Shown here piece by piece: positions 55,390 through 64,000 of a stretch of DNA of 64,000 bases; within the stretch, counting starts at the first letter, position 1, and the number at the start of each line of letters is the position of its first letter. The stretch comes from CAYTZH01 sp964442285 (lineage in GTDB: Bacteria; Myxococcota_A; UBA9160; JAFDET01): NCBI GenBank assembly GCA_964442285.1, contig CAYTZH010000003.1:122507-186506 (forward strand). Direction: 5' to 3'. The notes beneath the pieces are model-generated. The model was not told where the DNA came from, made no database searches, and saw nothing but the letters and a program-made list of their open reading frames with translations. The position numbers were made by a program, and so were the translations under genes.

Positions 55390-57860
55390 GCGAGCGGGTC
55401 GAGCAGCTCCTCGTCGAGCTGACCCTCGAGGAGAAGGTCGGCCTGCTCTCGGGGACCGACATGTGGCACGCTCGGGGTGTCCCGCGGCTCGGCGTCCCGC
55501 TCCTCAAGGTGAGCGACGGTCCCATCGGGGCCCGCGGCGGCGAGATGGCCGGCGGGATCCCCTCGGCGTGCTTCCCGTGCGGCACCGCCCTGGGCGCCAC
55601 CTGGAACGTCGCGCTGGTGGAGCGCGTGGGGCAGGCCCTCGGCGAGGAGACCCGCGCCAAGGGGGCGCAGGTCCTCCTGGCCCCGACGGTGAACATCCAC
55701 CGCACGCCCCTGGCCGGCCGCAACTTCGAGGCCTTCTCCGAGGACCCGACGCTCACGGCGCGGCTGGCCGTCGCCTACGTGCGGGGCGTGCAGTCCCGGG
55801 ACGTCGGCTGCTCGATCAAGCACTTCGTCTGCAACGACTCGGAGCACGAGCGCCACACCATCAGCTCGGACGTGGACCCGCGGGCCCTGCGGGAGATCTA
55901 CCTGCCCCCGTTCGAGGCCGTCGTGCGCGAGGCGCGGCCCTGGTCGGTGATGAGCGCGTACAACCGCATCAACGGCGTGTATGCCTGCGACCACCGGGAG
56001 CTCCTGGAGGACGTGCTGCGCCGGGAGTGGGGCTTCGACGGCTTCGTCGTCTCGGACTGGTTCGGGCTCCAGAGCACGGCGGAGGCCGTGGTGGCCGGCA
56101 ACGACCTGGAGATGCCCGGCCCGGGCATCCACCGGCGGGAGAAGCTCCTGGAGGCGGTACGGGCGGGCGCTCTCGACGAGAAGGCCGTGGATGCCTGCGC
56201 CCGGCGCATGCTGGCGGTGCGGGAGCGCGCCGGCCTGCTCGGGGCGGGGGCCGGACCCGGGCCCGAGCGCGCCGAGGACCGCCCCGAGCATCGGGCCCTG
56301 GCGCGCGAGGCGGCCCGGGAGTCCATGGTCCTGCTCCGGAACGAGCGGAGCCTGCTGCCCTTCGACCCCGGTGCGCTCCGCTCGCTGGCGGTGATCGGAC
56401 CGAACGCCGACGTGGCGCGGGTGCACGGGGGCGGCAGCTGCCGGGTCGAGCCGCACTACGAGGTGTCGCCGCTCCAGGGGATCCGGGCGCGGCTCGGCGA
56501 GGGCGTCGACGTGCGCTTCGAGCCGGGCTGCTCGGCGCATCGCGCGATCCCGCCCCTCGACGGGCGCTGGACCCGCGCGGACTCCGATCCGGTGGCCGAG
56601 GGCGTATCGGTGGCGTTCTTCGACGGCCTCGCCTGCGAGGGCGAGCCGGTATTGTCCCGGGTCTCGCGGCGGGTCGACTTCCAGTGGCTCGGCCAGTTCC
56701 ACGAGGCCGTCGACCCGGCGTCCTTCAGCGTGCGGGTCGGTGGGGTGTTCACCGCGCCCGCCGACGGCACCTACACGTTCAGCCTGGTCACCGCCGGCCG
56801 CGCCCGCCTCTTCCTCGACGAGCGGGAGGTGATCGACGCCTGGACGCAGCAGGAGCGCGGGGACGCCTTCTACGGCATGGGGAGCGCGGAGCAGACCCAC
56901 GACGCGGTCCTGCGCGCCGGACAGGTCGTGGCCCTCCGCGCGGAGTACTCGAAGGAGGGAGCGCCCGTGATGGGCGGTCTGCGCATCGGCTGTCTGCGCC
57001 GCCTGCCCGAGGACGCCCTGGCCCAGGCCCTGCGGGCCGCCGCCGACGCGGACGCCGCCGTGGTGGTGGTGGGCCTCGACGCCGACTGGGAGACCGAGGG
57101 CCGCGACCGGCCCTCCATGGCGCTGCCGGGCGAGCAGGCCGAGCTCGTCCGCCGGGTGGCCGTGGCGAATCCGCGCACCGCCGTGATCCTCAACGCCGGC
57201 TCGCCCGTCGACTGCGCGCCGTTCCTCGACACGGTGCCGGCGGCGCTCGTCTGCTGGTACCCGGGCCAGGAGCTGGGCAACGCCCTGGCGGAGCTGCTCT
57301 TCGGCGACGTCTGCCCGTCGGGGCGGCTGCCCCAGACCTGGCCCGTCCGCATCGAGGACACGCCCGCCTTCCTCCACTACCCCGGCGAGCGCGGACACGT
57401 GGCCTACGGCGAGGGCGTCTTCGTGGGCTATCGCAGCTTCGACGCCCGCCGGATCGAGCCGCGCTTCCCCTTCGGCCACGGCCTCTCGTATACGAGCTTC
57501 GCCTACGGCGCACTCGCGCCCGCCCGCGAGCGGATCCGGTCGGGCGAGGACCTCCCCGTGGCGCTGGACGTCACCAACACGGGGGAGCGCGCGGGCCAGG
57601 AAGTGGTGCAGCTCTACGTGAGCGACCTGGAGGCGAGCGTGGCGCGGCCCCCCGCCGAGCTGGCGGCCTTCGCCAAGGTGGCGCTCGAGCCCGGCGAGAC
57701 CCGGCGCGTGGAGCTCGTGGTGCCGGCCCGGGCCTTCGCCTTCTGGGACCCGGCGGCCGGGGACTGGACCGCGGAGCCCGGCGCCTTCGAGCTGCGCGCG
57801 GGGGCGTCGTCCCGCGACGTGCGCAGCCGGGCGCGGGTGGAGCTGGAAGCGCCCGCCTAG
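55386..57860 (+). CDS. GH3 beta-glucosidase with PA14 insert
   Basis: An 824-residue glycosidase. The TIM barrel holds the nucleophile Asp224 in GFVVSDWFG. The second domain has DFFGVGFLV-like sandwich phrases and the acid-base region. A PA14 domain is inserted (about residues 410-545: VDFQWLGQFHEAVDPASF, GRARLFLDEREVIDAW), and a fibronectin-like C-terminal domain follows (LDVTNTGERAGQEVVQLYV). PA14 inserts often extend substrate choice of GH3 enzymes to longer oligosaccharides. No signal peptide, so it is probably cytoplasmic. GTG at 55386 overlaps the LLM stop (GTGA); GTG 55383 is also possible. Confidence 0.88.
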   Translation: MSERVEQLLVELTLEEKVGLLSGTDMWHARGVPRLGVPLLKVSDGPIGARGGEMAGGIPSACFPCGTALGATWNVALVERVGQALGEETRAKGAQVLLAPTVNIHRTPLAGRNFEAFSEDPTLTARLAVAYVRGVQSRDVGCSIKHFVCNDSEHERHTISSDVDPRALREIYLPPFEAVVREARPWSVMSAYNRINGVYACDHRELLEDVLRREWGFDGFVVSDWFGLQSTAEAVVAGNDLEMPGPGIHRREKLLEAVRAGALDEKAVDACARRMLAVRERAGLLGAGAGPGPERAEDRPEHRALAREAARESMVLLRNERSLLPFDPGALRSLAVIGPNADVARVHGGGSCRVEPHYEVSPLQGIRARLGEGVDVRFEPGCSAHRAIPPLDGRWTRADSDPVAEGVSVAFFDGLACEGEPVLSRVSRRVDFQWLGQFHEAVDPASFSVRVGGVFTAPADGTYTFSLVTAGRARLFLDEREVIDAWTQQERGDAFYGMGSAEQTHDAVLRAGQVVALRAEYSKEGAPVMGGLRIGCLRRLPEDALAQALRAAADADAAVVVVGLDADWETEGRDRPSMALPGEQAELVRRVAVANPRTAVILNAGSPVDCAPFLDTVPAALVCWYPGQELGNALAELLFGDVCPSGRLPQTWPVRIEDTPAFLHYPGERGHVAYGEGVFVGYRSFDARRIEPRFPFGHGLSYTSFAYGALAPARERIRSGEDLPVALDVTNTGERAGQEVVQLYVSDLEASVARPPAELAAFAKVALEPGETRRVELVVPARAFAFWDPAAGDWTAEPGAFELRAGASSRDVRSRARVELEAPA

Positions 57861-58132
57861 CCGCCGGCCACGGGCGGGAACACGTCCACCCGGCAGCCCT
57901 CCTCCAGTCGGGTCGCGTCCCCGTCCAGCCAGCGGGCGTTGCGCCCGTCCACGAAGACGTTCACCCGCCGCGAGAGGTGACCGGACTCGGTCAGCAGATG
58001 CTCCGCCAGGGCCGGCCAGCGGCTCGCCAGGTCGCGGGCCAGGGCCAGGACGGTGCCCGCGGCCGGCACCGGCACGTCCACCTCCCGGGTGCCCACCAGC
58101 GGCCGGAGCGTGGCGTAGAACGAGACCCGCAC
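57857..58132 (-). CDS. moaD: MoaD/ThiS-like small sulfur-carrier protein
   Basis: A 91-residue ubiquitin-fold protein that ends in the Gly-Gly tail (VFPPVAGG) where family members carry a thiocarboxylate. It starts with a GTG 3 nt after the AOR stop on the same strand, so both are one operon. Its natural job would be sulfur supply for the molybdopterin or tungstopterin cofactor of the AOR. Its stop shares a CTAG with the convergent GH3 gene. Confidence 0.85.
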   Translation of the reverse strand: MRVSFYATLRPLVGTREVDVPVPAAGTVLALARDLASRWPALAEHLLTESGHLSRRVNVFVDGRNARWLDGDATRLEEGCRVDVFPPVAGG

Positions 58133-58135
58133 GGG

Positions 58136-59953
58136 CTAGACGACGTCGAGCTCGCGCAGGACGTCGTCGGGGACCACGCCGTCCTTCCAGCGCCGGGCTG
58201 CGTAGTACTCGGCGAGCATGTCGCCGAGCTCCGACACGTGTCCCCTGGACCCGGCCTCGGTCGACGGCTCCTCGGTGTAGCGACGCGGCAGGGTGTCGCT
58301 ACCGGCGCCGAAGCCCGCCAGGTTGTTGAAGCGGCGCTCCAGGTTGTAGATGCGCTCGCCGGCGCGGAGCACGTCGTCCGCCGAGAAGGGAGTGCCCATG
58401 GCGGCGGCGTACTGCTCGGCGTACAGGTCCGCGTCCTCGGCGAAGGCGCTGAACTTGCAGAGGTCGAGGCTGTCGGAGAAGGCGTGCAGGTCCTGGAAGG
58501 TCTTCACCAGCTCGCCCTTGCCGCGCCACTCGAGGGGGTCGGCCTCCACCGGCACCACGCCGAGCTCCGCGGCCGCCACGTAGGCGCGCAGGTGGCAGGC
58601 GCCGCGGTTGCTGGTGGCGTAGCCGAGCCCCATGCCCTTGAGACCGCGGGGGTCGTAGGCGGGCAGGGCCTGGCCCTTCACGGCCATGGCCAGCTCCGAG
58701 TCCCCCAGGGCGACGGCGGCCCGCGCCGGGCCCTCGGCGAGCAGCTCGCCGGCGGCGCCCTCGCGGCGGGCGATGCGCTCGGTGAGCGCGACCATCGCCT
58801 CGGTGTCGGCCCAGGCCAGGCCCGGCCCCTCCACCCGGCCGCGCTCGGTGGCCTCCATGTACAGCGAGAGGGCGTTCCCCAGCTCGATCGGGTCCATGCC
58901 CAGGTCGTTGCACTGGTCGATGAGCTTGGCGATCGAGCCGATGTCGTCGTTGTCGCAGTTGGCGCCGAGGCTCCAGGCCGGCTCGTACTCGACGCTCTCC
59001 ATGCGCAGGCCCGCCCACGGGCCCTCCTTCACCTCCACCTCCTTCTTGCAGGCCACCGGGCAGGCGTGGCAGGTGGGGTCGTCCACCAGGAGGTTCTCCT
59101 GGACGTACTCGCCGCTCACCCGCTCGGCCCGTTCGCCGAAGGAGGTGAGCTGGCTGTTGCGGGTGCCCAGGGCGCCGATGCGGTTCACGACGTTCATGAG
59201 CACGTTGGTGCCGTAGACCGAGAGCCCGCCCTTCTTGGGGCTGGTGATGTTGCCCTCGTCGCGGATGGCGTCGAGCGCCTTGCGCCGCACGCCGCGCCAG
59301 CGCTCGAGGTCGTCGACCCGGCTGCGGGCGTTGCCCGCGCGGATCACGATGGCCTTCAGGTTCTTGGCGCCGCCCACCGCGCCGGTGCCGCCCCGGCCGA
59401 AGGCGCGGTCGTCCTCGTTCACCCAGGCGGCGAAGCGCACCCGCTGCTCCCCGGCCGGGCCGATGGCGTTCACCGCCAGGTTCTTCTCGCCGTAGCGCCC
59501 CCGGAAGAAGTCCACCGTCTCGTGGACGCCGCGGCCCCAGATCTCGGAGGCGTCGCGCAGCGCCACCCGCCCGTCTTCCACGAAGGCGTAGACGGGCGCG
59601 TCGGCACGACCCTCGAACACCAGTCCGTCGAGGCCCGCCCAGCGCAGCCGCGCGGCGGTCCAGCCCCCCTGGTGGCTGTCGGTCACGGTGCCCGTGAGCG
59701 GACTCTTGGTGACGCAGGCCCAGCGGCCGCTCATGCTCACCTCGGAGCCGGAGAGCGGACCGTTGAAGAAGCACAGGACGTTCTCGGGGGAGAGCGGGTC
59801 CACCCGGGGGCCGGCCTCCAGCACGTAGCGCACGCCCAGGCCGCGGGCTCCGATGTAGCGCTCCACCCAGGCCTCGGGGGCCGGCCGCAGCGAGACCGAG
59901 CGACGGCCCAGGTCCACGTGGGCGATGGATCGACCGAAGCGCGCGAGCTCCAT
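58136..59953 (-). CDS. aor: Aldehyde:ferredoxin oxidoreductase (tungsten-pterin type)
   Basis: A 605-residue AOR family enzyme that oxidises aldehydes to acids and passes electrons to ferredoxin (or the reverse). The [4Fe-4S] ligands are TCHACPVACK (C-x2-C-x3-C) and a fourth Cys in SLDLCKF. GPLSGSEVSMSGRWACVTKSP, DSHQGGW and NAIGPAGEQRVRFA are family markers. Such enzymes contain tungsten or molybdenum with two pterins and are typically anaerobic and oxygen-sensitive. GGAGGTCAGC precedes the ATG. Its operon partner is moaD; a CoA-transferase/hydrolase gene is divergent. Confidence 0.9.
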   Translation of the reverse strand: MELARFGRSIAHVDLGRRSVSLRPAPEAWVERYIGARGLGVRYVLEAGPRVDPLSPENVLCFFNGPLSGSEVSMSGRWACVTKSPLTGTVTDSHQGGWTAARLRWAGLDGLVFEGRADAPVYAFVEDGRVALRDASEIWGRGVHETVDFFRGRYGEKNLAVNAIGPAGEQRVRFAAWVNEDDRAFGRGGTGAVGGAKNLKAIVIRAGNARSRVDDLERWRGVRRKALDAIRDEGNITSPKKGGLSVYGTNVLMNVVNRIGALGTRNSQLTSFGERAERVSGEYVQENLLVDDPTCHACPVACKKEVEVKEGPWAGLRMESVEYEPAWSLGANCDNDDIGSIAKLIDQCNDLGMDPIELGNALSLYMEATERGRVEGPGLAWADTEAMVALTERIARREGAAGELLAEGPARAAVALGDSELAMAVKGQALPAYDPRGLKGMGLGYATSNRGACHLRAYVAAAELGVVPVEADPLEWRGKGELVKTFQDLHAFSDSLDLCKFSAFAEDADLYAEQYAAAMGTPFSADDVLRAGERIYNLERRFNNLAGFGAGSDTLPRRYTEEPSTEAGSRGHVSELGDMLAEYYAARRWKDGVVPDDVLRELDVV

Positions 59954-60001
59954 GCTGACCTCCGACGGATGTCGGCGGGCGGCCGGGCCCGCCGTCGCAC
60001 C

Positions 60002-60007
60002 AGCCTA
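60002..60007 (-). promoter_or_regulatory. Putative -10 (TAGGCT) of the aor-moaD operon
   Basis: TAGGCT on the minus strand, 48 nt before the AOR ATG. Confidence 0.4.
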
Positions 60008-60098
60008 GCACGCGGCGTGCGGCCGACGGCTCGACTTGATGCCGCGGCCCGTCACGCTACACCCGTGCTCTTCTTCCAGCCGAGCGAGGCGAGCCGCC

Positions 60099-61409
60099 AT
60101 GTCCCGACCCGAGCGCTGCACACCCGAGCAGGCCGCAGCTCGTCTCCGCGACACCGACACCCTGGCGGTGCCCCTGGGGCCCGGTCAGCCGCCGGCGTTC
60201 CTGCGCGCCCTGGGCCGGCGCGAGTTCCGCGACCTGACCGTCTTCTCGGCCCTGCTCACGGGTCTGTACCCCGTCTTCACCCAGCCCGGCGTGAAGCTGC
60301 GGTCGGGCTTCTTCGGGCCCGTCGAGCGCGGCCTCCGGGCCGCCGGGCACGCGGTGGAGTTCGTGCCGGCCGGCTTCCGGAGCTTCTCCCTGCTCGCCCG
60401 CCGACTCGCGCCGCGGGTGGTCGCCACGATGGCCACGCCGCCCGACAGCCGCGGTCGGATGAGCTTCTCGCTGCACGCGGGCGCCACCCTCGACGAGATC
60501 CGCCGGGCCTCCCAGGACCCCGAGCGCCTGCTGATCGTCGAGGCGAACCCCCGCTTCCCGCGCACGCTCGGTCTTCCGCCCGAGCATCCGCACTCCCTGG
60601 CCCTGGAGGACGTCGACGTGCTGATCGAGTCCGACGATCCGCCGCTGGCGATCGAGGACCCGGAGCCGGGCCCGGTGGAGCAGGCCATCGCCGCGACCGT
60701 GGCGGGCTACGTGCCCGACGGCGCCACCCTGCAGACGGGCATCGGCGGCATCCCCAGCGCGGTGGTGAAGCTCCTGTCCGAGCAGTCCGGCGGCGACTAC
60801 GGAATCCACACGGAGATGTTCACCACCGGCCTCATGCACCTGCACCAGGCGGGCAAGGTGAGCAACCTGAAGGGCACCTTCGACGGCGTCTCGGTGGCCA
60901 CCTTCGCCATGGGCTCGGCGGGCCTCTACGACTGGCTCGACGGCAATGCCGACGTCCGCTTCCTGCCCGTGGGCATCGTGAACGCGCCGGGAGTCATCGT
61001 CCGCAACCGGCGTATGATCTCCATCAACGGCGGCCTGGCGGTCGATCTGATGGGCCAGGTGGCGGCCGACGCGATCGGGCCGAATCACTATTCGGGGATC
61101 GGCGGCCACGAGGACTTCGTGATGGCGGCGGCGGCCAGCCCCGACGGACACTCGCTCGTGTGTCTGCCGTCCACGGTGGAGGTCGGCGGGAAGCGACAGT
61201 CGCGGCTCGAGGCCCACTTCCCGGCCTGGACCCCCACCACCACGCCGCGCCACCACGTGGACGTGGTCGTCACCGAGTTCGGCGCCGCCGAGCTGGCGGG
61301 CCGTACGGTGGCGGAGCGGGCCCGGGCGCTGGCCGAGGTGGCTCATCCCGACTTCCGCGACGAGCTTCGGGAGGCGGCGGAGGGGCTGGCGCGCGCCGGG
61401 GTGGGCTGA
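60099..61409 (+). CDS. Acetyl-CoA hydrolase/transferase family protein (4-hydroxybutyrate CoA-transferase-like)
   Basis: A 436-residue family I CoA-transferase. The glutamate nucleophile is Glu239 in GIHTEMFTTG; NLKGTFDGVSVATFAMGSAG and VVTEFGAAELAGRT flank it. It would move CoA from acetyl-CoA to a carboxylate or hydrolyse it. The ATG at 60099 has GAGGCGAG upstream; an ATG at 60036 has none. Divergent from the AOR operon by 145 bp, which might couple aldehyde-derived acids to CoA esters. Confidence 0.87.
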   Translation: MSRPERCTPEQAAARLRDTDTLAVPLGPGQPPAFLRALGRREFRDLTVFSALLTGLYPVFTQPGVKLRSGFFGPVERGLRAAGHAVEFVPAGFRSFSLLARRLAPRVVATMATPPDSRGRMSFSLHAGATLDEIRRASQDPERLLIVEANPRFPRTLGLPPEHPHSLALEDVDVLIESDDPPLAIEDPEPGPVEQAIAATVAGYVPDGATLQTGIGGIPSAVVKLLSEQSGGDYGIHTEMFTTGLMHLHQAGKVSNLKGTFDGVSVATFAMGSAGLYDWLDGNADVRFLPVGIVNAPGVIVRNRRMISINGGLAVDLMGQVAADAIGPNHYSGIGGHEDFVMAAAASPDGHSLVCLPSTVEVGGKRQSRLEAHFPAWTPTTTPRHHVDVVVTEFGAAELAGRTVAERARALAEVAHPDFRDELREAAEGLARAGVG

Positions 61410-61451
61410 GCCCGACTCCGGGCGGGCCGGGCCGCCCTCCGTCGGAGGCTC

Positions 61452-62852
61452 TCAGTCGCGGGCGAAGGCCAGCGCGCCTTCGCACCAGGTGGCGGCCACG
61501 GCCACGTCGGCCAGCGCGCGCCGCGCGTCGCCCCAGGGCCGGTCGAGCAGGCAGAGGTCCGCGACCGCGCCCGGCGCGAGGCGGCGCGGTGCGGTGCCCG
61601 GCGCGTCTCCCGGGCCTGCGAACAGCGCCAAGGCCGCCTCGGGTGAGAGGGCCTCGGCGGCGCCCAGCACGCGTCCGCCGGCGCTGCGTCGATCGACGGC
61701 GGCCTGCATGGCGCGCCAGGGATCGGGCGCGCCGAACGGGGCGTCGGTCCCCGCGGCGAGCGGAACGCCCAGGTCGAGCCAGCCGCGACCGCGGTAGAGC
61801 CAGGGCTGGTCGCCGGGCTCCACATCCACCGCATAGGCGTCACCCCGCTCGCGCACGAAGTTGGGCTGGGTGACGACCGTGAGGCCCAGGGCCGCCACCC
61901 GCGCGGCGAGCTCCGGCGGCGCGACGGAGACGTGCTCCAGGCGATCGCCCGGGCGCGGCCCCGCCCGGGCCAGGGCCTCGGAGGCGAACACCAGGGACAC
62001 GCGGGTCACGCAGTGGATCGCGGCGACGCGGCCCGCCGCATGGGCCCGGCGGATCGACTCCACCACGGCGTCGAAGTCCGGCAGCCGGTCGTCGTCGAGG
62101 AGGAGCTTGCGGGCGCCGCGCGCGATCCGGGGATGGCGCGGGAGCGGCAGGTCCTCGGCCCCCAGGAGCAGCACCCGCTGGGGCAGGGCGCCGCGGTCGA
62201 CGGCCCGGGAGAGCCGGGCCACCGCCCCGGGACCGTTGCCGGGCGTGGCGTCGGTGACGCCGGTGACACCCCGCCGTGCAAGCTCACGCCCGACGCGGGC
62301 GAGATCCGGGGCCGCGCCCGCGTCCGGGAGTCGCGACCGCAGCCAGGCGTCGAGCCGCCAGAGGCGCCCGGTGGCGCGCCCCGCGGCGTCGCGCTCGACC
62401 CCGGGCGCGTCGACGCCCCGGTCGAGCCCGAGGCGTTCCACGGCGGCTCCGTTGAGCATCCAGAGCGCGCCGCTGCGGTGCTGCAGGCGCAGCGGCCGAC
62501 CGGCCGGCGCCAGGGCGTCGAGATCGCACCGGCCCAGCGACCCCGCCACCGACTCGTGGTAGCCGACGCCGCGGATCCAGCCCTTTCCGCCGGCCGAGCC
62601 GAGGGCGCGCGCGAGGGCGTCCGCGTCGCGCACCCGCGGCGGCCCGCAGGCGACCGAGTCGAGTGCGGCGGCGAGGGCGAACAGGTGCAGGTGGTGGTCG
62701 TGCAGTCCCGGCAGGAGCGCGCCGCCCCGGGCCTCGAGCGCGGGCTCGCCGGGCCGGGGTCGCAGCTGCGGCGCCAGGGCGGCGATGCGGCCGAGGGCGA
62801 TCCGGACGTCGACGCGCCCCCGGCCCGGGATCTCCGCGTTCGCGATCAGCAC
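61452..62852 (-). CDS. YtcJ-type amidohydrolase
   Basis: A 466-residue amidohydrolase superfamily protein (family 3 / YtcJ-like). DHHLHLF at the start holds the first metal ligands, then WIRGVGYHESV, RLEHVSVAPPELA with a His, and LAAGTDAPFGAPDPWRAM as the terminal Asp motif. Substrate unknown. It starts with GTG inside the last 7 bp of the upstream CoA-transferase gene, so the pair is cotranscribed. Confidence 0.85.
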   Translation of the reverse strand: MLIANAEIPGRGRVDVRIALGRIAALAPQLRPRPGEPALEARGGALLPGLHDHHLHLFALAAALDSVACGPPRVRDADALARALGSAGGKGWIRGVGYHESVAGSLGRCDLDALAPAGRPLRLQHRSGALWMLNGAAVERLGLDRGVDAPGVERDAAGRATGRLWRLDAWLRSRLPDAGAAPDLARVGRELARRGVTGVTDATPGNGPGAVARLSRAVDRGALPQRVLLLGAEDLPLPRHPRIARGARKLLLDDDRLPDFDAVVESIRRAHAAGRVAAIHCVTRVSLVFASEALARAGPRPGDRLEHVSVAPPELAARVAALGLTVVTQPNFVRERGDAYAVDVEPGDQPWLYRGRGWLDLGVPLAAGTDAPFGAPDPWRAMQAAVDRRSAGGRVLGAAEALSPEAALALFAGPGDAPGTAPRRLAPGAVADLCLLDRPWGDARRALADVAVAATWCEGALAFARD

Positions 62853-64000
62853 GCGATCCCCCAGTCGGCGAGCACGGCGCTGGTGTCGGCGCCGAGCGGG
62901 CGGGCGCGACCTCGCGTCGGCCGCGCCCGGGGCGGGCGCAGGGGCTCGGCCCGGCCGTCGGCGACGACCCGCAGCCCGGCGCCGTCGCCCTCCACGCTCG
63001 AGCGGCCGAGGCCGGGCGCGGCCGTGCCGAGGACGTGGGCCAGCACGTCGCGCAGGGAGAGGTCGAGCAAGACGGCCTCGCCCCGTCGCCAGGCGGCCGC
63101 GGCGGCGAGGGCGGCGTGCAGCCCGACCAGCGGGTCGGCCACGGCGTCGCCGCAGAAGCGCGGGCGGCCGTCGGCGTCGGCGGCGGCCCAGGCCAGCCCC
63201 GCCGCGGCCGACGCGTCGTCACCGAAGGCCACCCAGTCCGATCCGGGCGCGCGGCGGCCGTAGCCGGTGATCGAGACCCAGACGAGACCGGGGCGTTCCC
63301 GCACGCGCGCGGCGGCGTCCACGCCGAGCTGCGCCAGGGCGCGGGGACGGGCCGCCTCGAGCACCACGTCGGCGGCGTCCACCAGGGCGGACAGGAGCCC
63401 GCGGCCCTCCGGCGTTGCCAGGTGCAGGGCCACGCTCCGCTTGCCGGCGTTCAGCAGGTCGCCGAAGGCGGGGACCCGCCGGGTGCCGTCGGGCCGCGCG
63501 GGGCTTTCCACCTTCGCCACGTCGGCGCCGAGGGCCCCGAGGAGCTGACCGCAGAGGGGTCCCGCCCAGAGCGCGGTCAGGTCGAGGACCCGCGGCCGGG
63601 CGCCCGGCGGCGGCACGCGCCGCGGCCCCCGCGCGGCCACCCGGAGCCAGGGCGGCGCGGGCTCCGGCGGCACCACCGGGGCGACCGGCAGGCCCAGGAT
63701 CCGCGCGCGCTCGACACACTCGTGCGACATGCGACCCGCCAGGGCGGCGGCGAGCCGGGGCCAGACGTCGCCGGCGCGGCCCAGGTCGTCGCGCTCGAGC
63801 CAGGCGGGCAGCAGCGCGCGGTCGGCGGGGCGCGCCAGGTTGACCGCCAGCCAGCCGTCCGCGGTCGGCAGGAGTCGGCGGGTCTGCGGGCCCCCCGGCC
63901 CGACGGTCGCCGCGCGCTCGCCGAGCAGGGCGGCGCCGTCGAGCGCCCGGGCGAGGGCGGGCCGACGGGCCACGGCCGCCAGGGCGCGCAGGGCGCCGTC
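62846..64000 (-). CDS. CaiB/BaiF-family CoA-transferase, N-terminus outside window
   Basis: At least 384 residues; the frame is open to the right edge. The order is unusual for CaiB: a C-terminal-like piece (RLLPTADGWLAVNLARPADRALL) comes first and an N-terminal-like piece (RVLDLTALWAGPLCGQLLGALGADVAKVE) second, as in the circularly arranged actinobacterial/proteobacterial branch of the family. The catalytic-type Asp is in LLDLSLRDVLAH. GYGRRAPGSDWVAFGDDA is intact. It would act on an unknown carboxylate with the following amidohydrolase. Confidence 0.82.
   Translation of the reverse strand, partial: DGALRALAAVARRPALARALDGAALLGERAATVGPGGPQTRRLLPTADGWLAVNLARPADRALLPAWLERDDLGRAGDVWPRLAAALAGRMSHECVERARILGLPVAPVVPPEPAPPWLRVAARGPRRVPPPGARPRVLDLTALWAGPLCGQLLGALGADVAKVESPARPDGTRRVPAFGDLLNAGKRSVALHLATPEGRGLLSALVDAADVVLEAARPRALAQLGVDAAARVRERPGLVWVSITGYGRRAPGSDWVAFGDDASAAAGLAWAAADADGRPRFCGDAVADPLVGLHAALAAAAAWRRGEAVLLDLSLRDVLAHVLGTAAPGLGRSSVEGDGAGLRVVADGRAEPLRPPRARPTRGRARPLGADTSAVLADWGIAC

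Noticed and set aside
55463..61873. Plus-strand open frame of about 2136 codons across GH3, MoaD, AOR and amidohydrolase regions
   Set aside because: It overlaps four recognised genes in wrong frames and has low-complexity composition.

Overview
The window is one 64 kb stretch of very GC-rich DNA (about 70% or more by eye) from a diderm bacterium. Evidence for a diderm: a Pal-type OmpA lipoprotein, several lipobox proteins, a periplasmic rotamase and TRAP transport. The mix of CaiB CoA-transferases, LLM flavoenzymes, amidohydrolases, PilZ proteins and an aldehyde ferredoxin oxidoreductase resembles uncultured 'deltaproteobacterial' lineages (Myxococcota or Binatota-like), but no marker gene here settles the taxonomy. 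A 100-N gap whose flanks repeat exactly 55 bp points to a short-read, probably metagenomic, assembly. I saw no rRNA, tRNA, insertion sequence, prophage or CRISPR array.

Layout. 0-6 kb: a partial secreted beta-helix lipoprotein, a small membrane protein, a short tandem-repeat array with the gap, an archaeal/fungal-type aspartate-semialdehyde dehydrogenase, a Pal-like lipoprotein and a ThDP enzyme. 6-16.6 kb: short, mostly monocistronic genes on both strands (ketosteroid isomerase-like, DinG-like exonuclease-helicase, ferredoxin, DUF4919-like lipoprotein, two PilZ proteins, VOC, methyltransferase, SOUL, cyclic-nucleotide sensor, XRE-cupin, GFA). 16.6-29.7 kb: a tight plus-strand run of surface-glycan genes, most joined by stop/start overlaps. 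29.7-37.7 kb: an EamA transporter divergent from a three-gene cassette of KAS III, a single-chain acyl-CoA carboxylase of 1764 residues and a DsbA-like isomerase. 37.7-44.5 kb: small membrane and lipoproteins, then minus-strand hotdog thioesterase, PPOX, rotamase, double-domain CaiB and amidohydrolase genes. 44.5-50.4 kb: epimerase, a complete TRAP transporter and a membrane-anchored GH2 glycosidase. 50.4-64 kb: exonuclease III, membrane proteins, a GPH sugar transporter, a decayed SDR gene, LLM oxidoreductase, a GH3 glucosidase with PA14 insert, tungsten-type AOR with a MoaD partner, a CoA-transferase/hydrolase, an amidohydrolase and a partial CoA-transferase.

How the genes work together. 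The glycan locus holds a GT-C and a GT2 glycosyltransferase, a flippase-like membrane protein, a sugar aminotransferase-like enzyme, an AsnB-type amidotransferase, FemAB-like acyltransferase, polysaccharide deacetylase and a toroid protein. This looks like assembly and decoration of a cell-surface saccharide. The KAS III-carboxylase cassette pairs malonyl-CoA-type extender supply with a condensing enzyme. The TRAP/GH2 and GPH/GH3 sets look like glycoside scavenging.

Signals that a gene list does not capture: a recurrent TANNNT hexamer 5-8 nt before the start codon of ten genes without Shine-Dalgarno sequence (probable leaderless transcription), heavy use of GTG/TTG starts and one likely CTG start, three convergent gene pairs sharing one CTAG as both stops, and several 18-24 bp short tandem repeats.
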